From Nonomuraea turcica (GTDB lineage Bacteria; Actinomycetota; Actinomycetes; Streptosporangiales; Streptosporangiaceae), in the NCBI RefSeq assembly GCF_030718205.1, contig NZ_JAUZQF010000022.1, forward strand, positions 148,972 through 212,971: a stretch of DNA of 64,000 bases. The letters run 5' to 3'. The translations under genes and the position numbers were made by a program. Below are positions 54,373-63,488 of this stretch, piece by piece (the stretch's first letter is position 1; each line of letters opens with the position of its first letter). The notes beneath the pieces were generated by a model, which ran no database searches, was not told the DNA's origin, and saw nothing but the letters and a program-made list of their open reading frames with translations.

Positions 54373-55869
54373 CTAGGCCGCCGGGCACGTGGCGCCCTTC
54401 TCCGGCACCTTGCCGTCGATCATGTACGCGTCCACGAGGCCCTGCACGCATTTGCTGCCCGACAGGTACGCCCCGTGCCCTTCGCCCATGTACGTGACCA
54501 GCGTGGCGGTCTTGAGCTGGGCCGTGAGCCTGGGCGCCCACTCGTACGGCGTGGCCGGGTCGCCCTTGCCGCCCACCACCAGGATCGGCGCCGACCCGGT
54601 GGCGTTCACGTGCCGCGCCTGGTCGCTGCCCTGTGCCGGCCACACCCGGCACAGCCCGCCCGAGCCCTCGCTGCCGAACAGCGGCGAGATCCTGAGCGCG
54701 GCCTGCTCGGTGCGCCGCAATTCGGCCGGGGTCGGCCGCTCGGCGGTGTCGACGCAGGTGATCGCCGGGAAGCTGGTCATCTGCGTCGAGTAGGTGCCGT
54801 CCGGTTTGCGTCCGGTGTAGGAGTCGGCCAAGTACATCAGCGCGCCGCCCTTGCCCTTGAGCGCATCGCTCAGCGCCTGCTCCAGGAACGGCCAGGTCAT
54901 CTCCGAGTACAGCGCGGCGGCCACGCCGGTCGAGGCCAGCCCCTGAGTGAGGTCGCGGTTGCCGACCTTCAGCGGTTTGGCCGTCAGCTCGTTCATCAGG
55001 TTCTCGACGTTGGCGTTGGCCGTGGCCTGGTCTTTGCCGATCGTGCATGAGTTCTTGACGCACGCCTTGAGGAAGCTCTCGTACGCCTGCTGAAAGCCAC
55101 GCGTCTGGGCCAGCGTCCGCTGCTCGAACGTGACGGTCGGGTCGAGCGGCGCGTCGAGCACCATACGGCCCACCTTCTGGGGGAACTGGGTGGCGTAGAC
55201 GCCGCCGAGCTGGGTGCCGTACGACATGCCGACGTAGTTGAGCTTGGCCTCGCCCAGGGCGGCGCGGATGCGGTCCAGGTCGCGGGCGGCGTTCACGGTG
55301 CCGACGTACGGCAGGATCTTGCCGGAGTTCTTCTGGCAGAGCGCGGCGAACTCCTTGTTGGCCGCTTCGCTCTGCTGGTGCGTCTCCTCGTTGGGCGGCA
55401 GCGTGTCAAGCGAGGTGAATCGGTCCATATCGGCCCCGCTGCCGCAGCGCACCCCGGAGCTGCGCTCGACGCCGCGCGGGTCGAAGCTGATCAGGTCGTA
55501 ACGGGCCCGCAGTGTGGTGAGCGCCTTGGCGGCCTGATCGAGCGTGTCCACCCCGGAGGCGCCCGGGCCGCCGAAGTTGAACACCACCGACCCGAGCCGC
55601 TGGCCCGTGGCCGGCAGCTTGATCAGCGCCAGGTCGATCGTCTCCCCGGCCGGCTGGGCGTAGTCGAGGGGCACCTCGAGCTTCCCGCAGCGCACCGAGG
55701 CGTCCTGGCGGGCCGGCGGCTCGCCGTCAGGGCGCTTGATGTCGGTGCACGGCCCCCACTCGACAGGGGCAAGGCTCCCACCGCCGGACTCCGTGGCGGG
55801 CTCGGCGGCGGGCACACTGGAACAGCCGGCGGCCGCCAGGAGCAGGGTGGCGGCTAGAACGCGTCGCAT
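54373..55869 (-). CDS. secreted alpha/beta hydrolase, tripeptidyl aminopeptidase (S33) type lipoprotein
   Basis: The 498-residue protein has a lipoprotein signal (hydrophobic segment then LLAAAGCSS) and the S33-type alpha/beta fold. The nucleophile Ser is in VGMSYGTQLGG, with Asp near VVGGKGDPATP and His in GEGHGAYLSG. The oxyanion stretch VVFNFGGPGASG is typical of the tripeptidyl aminopeptidase family, which removes short N-terminal peptides outside the cell. Pairs of Cys fit an exported protein. ATG at 55869 gives the correct signal. It is downstream of aceE on the same strand but past a terminator. Confidence 0.9.
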   Translation of the reverse strand: MRRVLAATLLLAAAGCSSVPAAEPATESGGGSLAPVEWGPCTDIKRPDGEPPARQDASVRCGKLEVPLDYAQPAGETIDLALIKLPATGQRLGSVVFNFGGPGASGVDTLDQAAKALTTLRARYDLISFDPRGVERSSGVRCGSGADMDRFTSLDTLPPNEETHQQSEAANKEFAALCQKNSGKILPYVGTVNAARDLDRIRAALGEAKLNYVGMSYGTQLGGVYATQFPQKVGRMVLDAPLDPTVTFEQRTLAQTRGFQQAYESFLKACVKNSCTIGKDQATANANVENLMNELTAKPLKVGNRDLTQGLASTGVAAALYSEMTWPFLEQALSDALKGKGGALMYLADSYTGRKPDGTYSTQMTSFPAITCVDTAERPTPAELRRTEQAALRISPLFGSEGSGGLCRVWPAQGSDQARHVNATGSAPILVVGGKGDPATPYEWAPRLTAQLKTATLVTYMGEGHGAYLSGSKCVQGLVDAYMIDGKVPEKGATCPAA

Positions 55870-55941
55870 TGGCACAAAACTTCCCCTCAGTCTCTCCGGG
55901 GGGAAGTAGTGCCCACAATACGCGACGGCGCACATAAACAG

Positions 55942-55972
55942 GGTGAGGCGGCACGTAACCTGCCGCCTCACC
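55942..55972 (-). terminator. terminator of aceE
   Basis: A 12-bp perfect stem (55942-55953 with 55961-55972) with a CGTAACC loop lies 10 bp beyond the aceE stop. Confidence 0.8.
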
Positions 55973-55982
55973 AGCGCCGACG

Positions 55983-58730
55983 TCAGACTCCCATGGACTG
56001 GGTGTCGTTGCTCTCCGCGCCGCCGGCCTCGGTGACGCCGTTCTTGAGGTGGTAGCGGGCGATGGCCTCGCGCAGCACCTCGCCGTCGAGCTCACCGCGC
56101 TTGACGAGCTGGGTGAGCACGGCCAGCGTGATCGAGGCTGCGTCCACGTGGAAGTGGCGGCGCAGCGCCGAGCGGGTGTCGGACAGGCCGAACCCGTCGG
56201 TGCCCAGCGAGGACCAGTCGCCCGGCACCCACTGCGCGATCTGGTCCTGCACGGCCTTCATGTAGTCGCTGACGCCCACGATCGGCCCCTGGGCCTGGGA
56301 GAGCGCCTGGGTGACGTAGGGGACACGCGGCTCGGTGTCGGGGTTGAGCAGGTTGTGCTCGTCGCACGCCAGCGCCTCGCGGCGCAGCTCGGACCATGAC
56401 GTCGCCGACCACACGTCGGCCGACACGCCCCAGTCCTCGGCCAGCAGCCGCTGCGCCTCCATCGCCCACGGGCCCGCCACGCCGGAGGACAGGATGTTGG
56501 CCTTCGGGCCCTGCGTCTGCGGCCCGTCGGCGAACTTGTACAGGCCCTTGAGCAGGCCCTGCACGTCGAGGTTCGCCGGCTGGGCCGGCTGCAGGTAGGG
56601 CTCGTTGTAGACGGTCAGGTAGTAGAAGACGTTCTCCGGCTGGTCGCCGTACATCCTCCTGAGGCCGTCCTTGACGATGTAGGCCACCTCGAACGCCCAG
56701 GACGGGTCGTAGGAGATCGCGGCCGGGTTGGTCGAGGCGATGAGCGGCGTGTGGCCGTCCTCGTGCTGCAGGCCCTCGCCGTTGAGCGTGGTGCGGCCCG
56801 CGGTGGCGCCGATCAGGAAGCCGCGGCCCATCTGGTCGCCCATCTGCCACATCGAGTCGCCCGTGCGCTGCCAGCCGAACATCGAGTAGAAGATGTAGAT
56901 CGGGATCATGTGCTCGCCGTGCGTGGCGTAGGAGGTGCCGGCGGCGATGGTCGAGGCCATGGATCCCGACTCGCTGATGCCCTCGTGCAGGATCTGCCCC
57001 TGCACGGCCTCCTTGTACGACAGCAGCAGCTCCCGGTCGACGGCCTCGTACGTCTGGCCGTGCGGCGAGTAGATCTTCGCCGTCGGGAACATGGCGTCCA
57101 GACCGAACGTGCGGGCCTCGTCCGGGATGACCGGCACGAACCGGTGCCCGATCTCCTTGTCCCGCATGAGGTCCTTGAGCAGCCGCACGAACGCCATCGT
57201 GGTGGCGACCTGCTGCTTGCCCGAGCCCTTGGCGAAGCCGCCGTAGACCTCGTCGCCCGGCAGCTTGATCTGCTTGGCGCGCAGGACCCGCTTGGGCAGC
57301 ACGCCGCCGAGCGCGGCGCGGCGCTCCTTCATGTATTGAATCTCGGGGTCGTTCTCGCCCGGGTGGAAGTAGGGCGGCAGGTCGCCCTCCAGCGCCGAGT
57401 CCGGGATCGGCAGGTAGAGCCGGTCGCGGAACTCCTTCAGCTCGGCCTTGGTGAGCTTCTTCATCTGGTGCGTGGCGTTGCGCGCCTCGAAGTCCTTGCC
57501 GAGCGTCCAGCCCTTGATGGTCTGGGCGAGGATCACGGTCGGCTGGCCGACGTGCTCGCGGGCCGCCTTGAACGCCGCGAAGACCTTGCGGTAGTCGTGG
57601 CCGCCGCGCGACAGCTTGCGGATGTCGTCGTCGGTCAGGTGCTCGACCATCTTGCGCAGGCGCGGGTCGGAGCCGAAGAAGTGCTCGCGGATGTAGGCGC
57701 CCGACTCGACCGAGTAGGTCTGGAACTGACCGTCCGGCGTGGTGTTCATCTGGTTGACGAGCACGCCGTCCACGTCGGCCGCCAGCAGCGGGTCCCAGTC
57801 ACGGCCCCACACGACCTTGATCACGTTCCAGCCGGCGCCGCGGAAGTACGACTCCAGCTCCTGGATGATCTTGCCGTTGCCGCGTACCGGGCCGTCGAGC
57901 CGCTGCAGGTTGCAGTTGATCACGAACGTGAGGTTGTCGAGCTCCTCACGAGCGGCCAGGCCGATCGCGCCGAGCGACTCGGGCTCGTCCATCTCGCCGT
58001 CGCCCAGGAACGCCCATACGTGGCTGCGGCTGGTGTCCTTGATCTGGCGGTTGAGCAGGTAGCGGTTGAACCGCGCCTGATAGATCGCGCCGATCGGGCC
58101 CAGACCCATGGAGACCGTGGGGAACTCCCAGAAGTCCGGCATGAGCCGCGGGTGCGGGTAGGAGGGCAGGCCGCGGAAGCCGTGCGACAGCTCCTGGCGG
58201 AACGCGTCGAGCTGGCTCTCGTTGAGCCGCCCCTCGAGGAAGGCCCGGGCGTAGATGCCCGGCGCCGCGTGCCCCTGGAAGAAGACCTGGTCGCCCGACT
58301 CGCCGTGATCCTTGCCGCGGAAGAAGTGGTTGAAGCCCACCTCGTAGAGCGAGGCCGCCGAGGCGTAGGTGGCGATGTGGCCGCCCACGTTGGTGCGGGC
58401 GTTGGCCCTCGACACCATGATCGCCGCGTTCCAGCGGATGTAGGCGCGGATGCGGCGCTCGACGTGCTCGTCACCGGGGAACCAGGGCTCGCGCTCCGGC
58501 GGGATCGTGTTGATGTAGTCGGTGCTGCGCAGGCCCGGCACGCCGACCTGATGCTCGCGGGCCCGCTCCAGCATGCGCAGCATGAGGTAGCGGGCTCTGG
58601 TGCGGCCTTCGGTCTTGACGACGTTGTCGAGAGACTCGAGCCACTCGTTGGTCTCGCTGGGGTCGACATCAGGCAGCTGGCTGGGTAGGCCGTCGCTGAT
58701 GATCGAGAATCGCTGGCGTCCGGAAGCCAC
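55983..58730 (-). CDS. aceE: pyruvate dehydrogenase E1 component, homodimeric type
   Basis: The 915-residue protein is the thiamine-diphosphate-dependent E1 that decarboxylates pyruvate. The start reads SDGLPSQLPDVDP, followed by the E1 opening GGHIATYASAASLYEVGFNH, and the diphosphate/Mg motif WAFLGDGEMDEPES with downstream VINCNLQRLDGP. Further signature stretches include GRTTLNGEGLQHEDGH and the C-terminal DGFGLSDTR. The GTG at 58730 with AAGG nine bases upstream matches homologue N-termini; the frame stays open to 58922 without similarity. It is a single-gene unit; actinobacteria use it with shared E2 and E3. Confidence 0.95.
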   Translation of the reverse strand: MASGRQRFSIISDGLPSQLPDVDPSETNEWLESLDNVVKTEGRTRARYLMLRMLERAREHQVGVPGLRSTDYINTIPPEREPWFPGDEHVERRIRAYIRWNAAIMVSRANARTNVGGHIATYASAASLYEVGFNHFFRGKDHGESGDQVFFQGHAAPGIYARAFLEGRLNESQLDAFRQELSHGFRGLPSYPHPRLMPDFWEFPTVSMGLGPIGAIYQARFNRYLLNRQIKDTSRSHVWAFLGDGEMDEPESLGAIGLAAREELDNLTFVINCNLQRLDGPVRGNGKIIQELESYFRGAGWNVIKVVWGRDWDPLLAADVDGVLVNQMNTTPDGQFQTYSVESGAYIREHFFGSDPRLRKMVEHLTDDDIRKLSRGGHDYRKVFAAFKAAREHVGQPTVILAQTIKGWTLGKDFEARNATHQMKKLTKAELKEFRDRLYLPIPDSALEGDLPPYFHPGENDPEIQYMKERRAALGGVLPKRVLRAKQIKLPGDEVYGGFAKGSGKQQVATTMAFVRLLKDLMRDKEIGHRFVPVIPDEARTFGLDAMFPTAKIYSPHGQTYEAVDRELLLSYKEAVQGQILHEGISESGSMASTIAAGTSYATHGEHMIPIYIFYSMFGWQRTGDSMWQMGDQMGRGFLIGATAGRTTLNGEGLQHEDGHTPLIASTNPAAISYDPSWAFEVAYIVKDGLRRMYGDQPENVFYYLTVYNEPYLQPAQPANLDVQGLLKGLYKFADGPQTQGPKANILSSGVAGPWAMEAQRLLAEDWGVSADVWSATSWSELRREALACDEHNLLNPDTEPRVPYVTQALSQAQGPIVGVSDYMKAVQDQIAQWVPGDWSSLGTDGFGLSDTRSALRRHFHVDAASITLAVLTQLVKRGELDGEVLREAIARYHLKNGVTEAGGAESNDTQSMGV

Positions 58731-59030
58731 TGGGTCTCGCCTTCCGAGGATGACTGATGTCTGGTCTGGGTCGCCTTCCATCCTGGTCGCTAGCCGTAGA
58801 AAACGCATCTCTACTGGCTGGTAACCAGAGTGTCCCTGCTGGCAGGGCCATCTTCGATGGCCTAGACCACCGATGGTAGGACGAATCGCATCACAGGTTA
58901 CATCCCCGATCCAATTTAACAAGACGGGAAAACGAACGAAATTTTACGTGCTGCGCTCGCTGTGTCCGATGGCTACCCATGGCATCCCCGAAGAGGGGAG
59001 ATCATCACCGCTCCTGGCGAGCTGCCGATA
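58731..59030. other. aceE upstream region
   Basis: This 300-bp stretch should contain the aceE promoter, and is less GC-rich around 58905-58945. I could not place convincing -35 and -10 boxes. A short plus-strand frame crossing it has no ribosome site. I see no other feature. Confidence 0.5.
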
Positions 59031-59498
59031 TTAGCGAATCGCCATGAGCCGGGCCCGGGGTGGGTCCGGGTGCACCCCGAACGGTGTTGGGTGCGGGAAC
59101 AGCGTGAGCCGGTCGCCTGGGCTCCGGCGGGTCTTGCCGCGCGCGGGGGCGTGCCTGCGGTCCTGGGCGGGTTCACCTCCCGTGCGCCGGCGGGCGGGAT
59201 GCGGTCTGGCCGGTAGCTCTCCGCGCCGCCATCCTCCGCAGCCGTTCGCGATCCCGACGCAGCCGTGCTGGTTGGCGAGGTCGATCAGGTCGCTGATCGC
59301 CTGCCGCAACCGCCCGTCGCGCCACTGCTGCTCGGAGAGATCGGCGTCTGCGAGGCGATGGCGCGCGGGACGCCAGGTCCGAGCTATGCGGGACGCGAGG
59401 TCCGAGCTATCGGCCGGCGGCACCAGGACGACCGCCACGAGCACGGCCTCGACCAGCAGCACCGCTGTGGCGGTGACCAGCACGTACGAGGCCGCCAT
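59031..59498 (-). CDS. possible small membrane protein
   Basis: The frame from ATG 59498 encodes 155 residues. It opens with one strong hydrophobic segment (ASYVLVTATAVLLVEAVLVA), followed by a polar helix (LSEQQWRDGRLRQAISDLID) and a Pro/Arg-rich tail. There is no good ribosome binding site. The tail may be noncoding or frameshifted. It is the only plausible gene in the 59.0-59.6 kb gap; confidence is low. Confidence 0.35.
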   Translation of the reverse strand: MAASYVLVTATAVLLVEAVLVAVVLVPPADSSDLASRIARTWRPARHRLADADLSEQQWRDGRLRQAISDLIDLANQHGCVGIANGCGGWRRGELPARPHPARRRTGGEPAQDRRHAPARGKTRRSPGDRLTLFPHPTPFGVHPDPPRARLMAIR

Positions 59499-59644
59499 CG
59501 GGGCCACGCAGCCCGAAACGCCGCATCTGAGCCGCGTAACGTTTTGGTCATGTTTCTGACCTCCCCCGAAAGAGGGAGGCAAAATTCATCCGATCTCGGG
59601 ATTCGCTCTTCTCGTAGGGCATTCCGCGTACCAGTGTGGGAGAT

Positions 59645-59827
59645 ATGAACGCGACGGTGGGCGACCGCCTCCTGGTGCACGGGAGCACCGTGGGTGAAAG
59701 GGACCATGGAGGCGAAATCGTGGAGGTCAAGGGCCCTGACGGCGAGCCTCCCTACATGGTGCGGTTCGACGACGGGCACACCGGGCTGGTGTTTCCCGGC
59801 CCTGATGCCGTGGTGGTGCATAAGTAA
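59645..59827 (+). CDS. DUF1918 domain protein
   Basis: The 60-residue protein is an SH3-like barrel of the DUF1918 family. It reads VGDRLLVHGSTVGERDHGGE, then EPPYMVRFDDGHTGLVFPGPDA, with the typical GH-x-G turn. Its role is unknown. The ATG at 59645 has a short-spaced GGGAG; a GTG at 59636 is an alternative. It is followed 9 bp later by the YjbQ gene. Confidence 0.85.
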   Translation: MNATVGDRLLVHGSTVGERDHGGEIVEVKGPDGEPPYMVRFDDGHTGLVFPGPDAVVVHK

Positions 59828-59836
59828 GATTTCCTT

Positions 59837-60250
59837 GTGAGATCTGAAATCATCTCTGTGGCCACGGGTTCGCGAGAGAGGGTGCACGACATCACGGGCG
59901 AATGCGCCGATTTCGTGCGCGCTCAAGGCGAAGGCGAGGACGGGTTGCTGCACATTTTCGTGCCGCATGCCACCGCCGGCGTCGCCTTGCTCGAGCTGGG
60001 CTCGGGCAGTGACGACGACCTGCTCGCCGCCTTGCGCGACGTTCTGCCCGCCGACGACCGGTGGCGTCACGCCCACGGCTCGCGCGGCCACGGCAGGTCG
60101 CACGTCATGCCTGCGCTGATCCCGCCGTACGCCACCATCCCGGTGCTGGATGGACGGATGGCGCTGGGCACCTGGCAGTCGGTGGCGCTCGTGGATCTGA
60201 ACGTCGACAACCCGCAACGCCAGGTTCGACTGTCGTTTTTGTCTGATTGA
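59837..60250 (+). CDS. YjbQ family protein (UPF0047)
   Basis: The 137-residue protein is a YjbQ/UPF0047 family member. The signature is visible as DGLLHIFVPHATAGVALLE near residue 36 and GRSHVMPALIPPYATIPV near 86, then LGTWQSVALVDLN. YjbQ in E. coli has weak thiamine-phosphate synthase activity, and family members are believed to bind metal. The starting GTG at 59837 lies 9 bp after the DUF1918 stop, so the two are likely cotranscribed. Confidence 0.9.
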   Translation: MRSEIISVATGSRERVHDITGECADFVRAQGEGEDGLLHIFVPHATAGVALLELGSGSDDDLLAALRDVLPADDRWRHAHGSRGHGRSHVMPALIPPYATIPVLDGRMALGTWQSVALVDLNVDNPQRQVRLSFLSD

Positions 60251-60365
60251 TTATGGCCGACTAGGGCCGTACCCGTGGCGACCGTTGACGACTGAGGGTC
60301 ACAGCGTGTGGACTGTGCCGAAGCGATAAACCGCATATGCGGCCACTCAAGCAGGAGGGATAAAC

Positions 60366-60794
60366 GTGAGCGCGACCGCGGGTCAGGCGCAGAGCGAGCG
60401 CGGCCTGGCCGAACGACTCGGCCTCAAGCCGGGTCAGGTGGTGCAGGAGATCGGTTGGGACGAGGACGTCGACGACGAGCTCCGCGACTCCATCGAGGAA
60501 CTGACCGGCAACGAACTGCTGGACGAGGAGAGCGACGACGTCGTGGACGTGGTGCTGCTGTGGTGGCGCGACGGGGACGGCGACCTCTTCGACGCTCTCA
60601 GCGACGCCATGCGAGCACTCGCCGACGGCGGCCAGATCTGGCTGCTGACTCCCAAGGCCGGACGCGATGGCCACGTGGAGCCGAGCGACATCGGGGAGGA
60701 TGCCGCCACTGCGGGTCTCTCGCAGACCAGCAGCATCTCCGCCGCGCCCGACTGGTCTGGGACCAGGCTCGTGACGCCCAAGGGCAAACGGTAG
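60366..60794 (+). CDS. DUF3052 family protein
   Basis: The 142-residue protein is the actinobacterial DUF3052 family. It contains LGLKPGQVVQEIGWDEDVDD near residue 20, WWRDGDGDLFDALSDAM near 65 and GGQIWLLTPKAGRDGHVEP near 90, ending in SGTRLVTPKGKR. It is acidic and soluble; function unknown. GGAGGG six bases upstream sets the GTG at 60366. In many actinobacteria it sits between aceE and a peroxiredoxin gene, as here. Confidence 0.88.
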   Translation: MSATAGQAQSERGLAERLGLKPGQVVQEIGWDEDVDDELRDSIEELTGNELLDEESDDVVDVVLLWWRDGDGDLFDALSDAMRALADGGQIWLLTPKAGRDGHVEPSDIGEDAATAGLSQTSSISAAPDWSGTRLVTPKGKR

Positions 60795-60876
60795 ATCGGG
60801 CCGCACATGGGTCGACGGCAGATCGGGTCGCACATGGGCCGACCGTAGGGAGCCCGAGCGCCTGCCATGCGGCAGG

Positions 60877-61341
60877 ATGATGCCCGTGAACGCACATCCT
60901 GCCGAGGTCGGCGCCCTGGCTCCGGATTTCGAGCTGCAGGACCAGCACGGCACTCCGGTGCGCCTGTCCCAGTTCCGGGGCAGGAAGGTCGTGCTGGTCT
61001 TCTATCCGCTCGCCTTCACCGGCGTCTGCAACAGCGAGCTGTCCGCGCTGCGCGATCATCCGTTCGACGACGCCCAAGTGCTGACGGTTTCGGTGGATTC
61101 GGTGTTCACGCACCGTGCGTGGGCGGAACGCGAGGGTTACACGTTTCCTCTGCTCTCTGATTTCTGGCCACACGGACAGGTCGCGCAGGCGTACGGTGTG
61201 TTCGATGAGGCGAAGGGGCTCGCGCTTCGGGGGACCTTCATCATCGACGGCGAGGGCGTGATCCGGTGGTCGGTGGTCAATCCGATCTCTTCGGCACGCG
61301 ACGTCGCCGACTACGTCAAGGCACTCGCCGACATTCACTGA
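60877..61341 (+). CDS. peroxiredoxin, AhpE-like
   Basis: The 154-residue protein is a thiol peroxidase that reduces peroxides. The peroxidatic Cys51 lies in FYPLAFTGVCNSEL. The opening VGALAPDFELQDQHGTPVRLS is family-typical. No resolving Cys is obvious, as in the one-Cys AhpE type of mycobacteria, which is reduced by mycothiol-linked partners. Start is ATG 60877 or the next ATG. The gene follows DUF3052 by 82 bp and precedes a zinc-ribbon gene by 14 bp. Confidence 0.9.
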   Translation: MMPVNAHPAEVGALAPDFELQDQHGTPVRLSQFRGRKVVLVFYPLAFTGVCNSELSALRDHPFDDAQVLTVSVDSVFTHRAWAEREGYTFPLLSDFWPHGQVAQAYGVFDEAKGLALRGTFIIDGEGVIRWSVVNPISSARDVADYVKALADIH

Positions 61342-61355
61342 CTTCGGAGGGAAGG

Positions 61356-61673
61356 ATGCCCTGCTACCGGTGCGGGGCCCGGCAGACGGACCCGGTCCGC
61401 GGCGCCAGCCCGTGGCAGCGCGGGGTGCGCAAGGAGTCCCAGGTTCTGATCTGCCCGGACTGTCAACGGCTGCACGACCTCGACCTGGACGCCTGCGGCA
61501 CCTGTGGGTCCACGGCGCTGATCTGCCGGCTGGGCGAGGTGGAGTGCCGGTCCTGCGGGGCCGTGTGGATGGCGCGTTCGGACACCCCGCTCTCCGGCTC
61601 CACGGCCCCGCCGCCGCCGGGGTTGTCGGCGGAGGTGGAGGCGGCACTCAACCGGGTGCTGGGACGCGCCTGA
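61356..61673 (+). CDS. small zinc-ribbon protein
   Basis: The 105-residue protein carries four CxxC motifs: CYRCG, CPDC, CGTCG and CRSCG, enough for two zinc ribbons. The remainder is polar, ending in a helix LSAEVEAALNRVLGRA. Such proteins can bind nucleic acid or protein; no specific role is evident. GGAGGG precedes the ATG at 61356, 14 bp after the peroxiredoxin stop, so the two are probably cotranscribed. Confidence 0.75.
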   Translation: MPCYRCGARQTDPVRGASPWQRGVRKESQVLICPDCQRLHDLDLDACGTCGSTALICRLGEVECRSCGAVWMARSDTPLSGSTAPPPPGLSAEVEAALNRVLGRA

Positions 61674-61901
61674 GGGCCTCTGAAGGCCTCGCGAGATGTG
61701 CGGGACCATGGTGCGTTGACCCGCCACGGGGTCCTGGACAGGTGGCCAGGTGCCGTCAAGCCAAGCCGCCCATCATGACCCCGAGCCACGAGCCCATGAC
61801 GTCGTGGACAGGACGCGGCCCCTGACGCCGGGAGGACGGGGAAGCGTGCGGCCGTATCGTGCATTCCAGGCATCTGCTGACCTGCGCTATCGTCTCCTAC
61901 C

Positions 61902-62882
61902 GTGTCCGTAGTGAGCAGCACCAGTAGCAGTGGTACTACGAGCAGTGCGTTCGTTGTCGCGCTCGACGTCGGCGGCACGTCCATGAAGGGCGGCCTGGTC
62001 AACGACTCCGGCGCGGTGCTGCTGAGTGAGCGGCGCCCCACCCCGCGAGCGGACGGCCCGGAGGCGGTCGTCACCGCCATCTCCGACTTCATCAGCCACC
62101 TGGCCGCCGCAGGCGACGGCGACCCGGCCGGCGTGGGCCTGGCCGTGCCCGGCCTGGTGTCCGAAGACGCCGCCCTCTACGCGGCCAACCTGGGCTGGCG
62201 CGACGTCCCCGCCACCGACTTCACCACCCTGGACATTCCGGTAATGCTGGGACACGACGTCCGCACCGGCGGACTCGCCGAAAGCATCCTGGGCGCCGGC
62301 CGCGGCCTGTCCGACTTCCTCTTCCTCCCCATCGGCACGGGCATCGCCGGGGCCTCCATCATCCGCGGCGAACCGTACGGCGGCTCTTCCGGCTGGGCCG
62401 GCGAGATCGGCCACACCCCCGTCTTCCCTGACGGCGAACAGTGCGCCTGCGGCCAGTTCGGCTGCCTGGAGACGTACGCCTCGGCCGCCTCGGTGGGCCG
62501 CCGCTACAGCCAGCGGGCGGGCGTCGAAGGCGTCAAGGCCGAGCAGGTGGTCACCTCGGACGACCCCATCGCCATCGAGGTATGGGACGAGGCCGTGGAG
62601 GCCCTGTCCTTGGCCCTGGCCACGTACACGCTGCTGCTCGACCCCTCGGTCATCGTCCTGGGCGGCGGCCTCGCCGAGGCCGGCCCCGCCCTCTTCGACC
62701 CCGTACGCACCCGCCTGGTCAAGCGCCTGGCCTTCCGCGAGGCGCCCCCGCTGATCCCGGCCGCGCTGGGTGTGGACGCCGGCATGCTCGGCGCCGCCCT
62801 CCTGGGCTGGCGCGCCGCCGGCCGTCCCGAGCTGGGGCCTGACTGGACGGTGGATGTGCGATCGGCCCCCCTGGTGTCGTAA
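61902..62882 (+). CDS. ROK family sugar kinase (glucokinase-like)
   Basis: The 326-residue protein is a ROK kinase. The N-terminal phosphate loop reads ALDVGGTSMKGGLV near residue 20. The catalytic region includes GHDVRTGGLAESILGAGRG and the ROK zinc site GHTPVFPDGEQCACGQFGCLE near 175. It is probably a glucokinase or related hexose kinase. A Ser/Thr-rich 15-residue leader precedes the domain. The start is the GTG at 61902. It is 17 bp upstream of tRNA-Val. The 228-bp gap before it shows nothing clear. Confidence 0.88.
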   Translation: MSVVSSTSSSGTTSSAFVVALDVGGTSMKGGLVNDSGAVLLSERRPTPRADGPEAVVTAISDFISHLAAAGDGDPAGVGLAVPGLVSEDAALYAANLGWRDVPATDFTTLDIPVMLGHDVRTGGLAESILGAGRGLSDFLFLPIGTGIAGASIIRGEPYGGSSGWAGEIGHTPVFPDGEQCACGQFGCLETYASAASVGRRYSQRAGVEGVKAEQVVTSDDPIAIEVWDEAVEALSLALATYTLLLDPSVIVLGGGLAEAGPALFDPVRTRLVKRLAFREAPPLIPAALGVDAGMLGAALLGWRAAGRPELGPDWTVDVRSAPLVS

Positions 62883-62899
62883 GGTGTAGTGCCGATCAG

Positions 62900-62971
62900 G
62901 GGCGGTTAGCTCAGCGGTAGAGCACTCGCCTTACAAGCGAGGGGTCACTGGTTCGAACCCAGTACCGCCCA
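62900..62971 (+). tRNA. tRNA-Val (anticodon UAC)
   Basis: A 72-nt cloverleaf is visible: acceptor GGGCGGT pairs with ACCGCCC, the D arm holds TAGCTCAGCGGTAGAGC, the anticodon loop CTTACAA sits on a five-pair stem (CTCGC/GCGAG), and the T arm is CTGG-TTCGAAC-CCAG. The anticodon TAC reads GUA. The 3' CCA is not encoded in full. An integrase remnant lies just beyond it. Confidence 0.95.
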
Positions 62972-62980
62972 CCTGCGAAA

Positions 62981-63012
62981 ACGCCCCGTCTCCGATCTTG
63001 GAAACGGGGCGT
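62981..63012. terminator. hairpin downstream of tRNA-Val
   Basis: ACGCCCCGT (62981-62989) pairs with ACGGGGCGT (63004-63012) around a 14-nt loop, 10 bp after the tRNA. Confidence 0.65.
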
Positions 63013-63042
63013 GAGTGACAAACTGAGTGACATGCTGCACGG

Positions 63043-63480
63043 CTATGCCTCATCAGCCCTGGGGAAAATGCGGTCCATCGCGGTCGCGCCTTCTTGGATC
63101 ATCGGCCGTATCTACTGCCGGTAGACCGTCTCCGTGACGACCGAGTTTCCTTGAGGACTTTGAGTGCGTCCACGCAGCGTTTGGGCAGAGCGAGGCTGCG
63201 TCGGGACTTCGGGGTTTTGGTCTGCCCTTCTTGCGCACCGAACGCCAGACGTGCAGGGCGAACTCGTTGTGGTCCCAACCGATCTCGGCCACTGATCGCC
63301 ATCCCTGAAGGATCTTAAGGGAACGTGTGCTGAGATCGTTCGTCTTGCGCTGCAACCACTGATCCACGTCTTCGACGGAGAGATCCCGAAGCTTCCGTTT
63401 GCCTAGCTCGGGGAGGAGATGTGTCCGGGCGTACATTCGAGACATCTCGACTGTGGCAGGCTTGCGTTTTAAGGTCGCCG
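63043..63480 (-). pseudogene. decayed tyrosine recombinase (phage/ICE integrase)
   Basis: Pieces of an actinobacterial integrase lie in order. The core-binding domain reads MYARTHLLPELGKRKLRDLS then VEDVDQWLQRKTNDLSTRSL (63340-63445). Then HVWRSVR continues in another frame as TKTPKSRRSLALPKRCVDAL. The sequence then jumps to VVTETVYRQ, with the catalytic Tyr followed at once by a stop, and to the C-terminal PMIQEGATAMDRIFPRADEA ending at the stop at 63043. The catalytic Arg and His boxes are gone. The 5' end has no certain start. It is inactive and sits beside tRNA-Val, a usual attachment site. Confidence 0.8.
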
Positions 63481-63488
63481 GTTGCCCG

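Noticed and set aside
56751..58688. A 645-codon plus-strand gene opposite aceE
   Set aside because: It is a Val/Arg-rich antisense shadow; aceE motifs are unambiguous.
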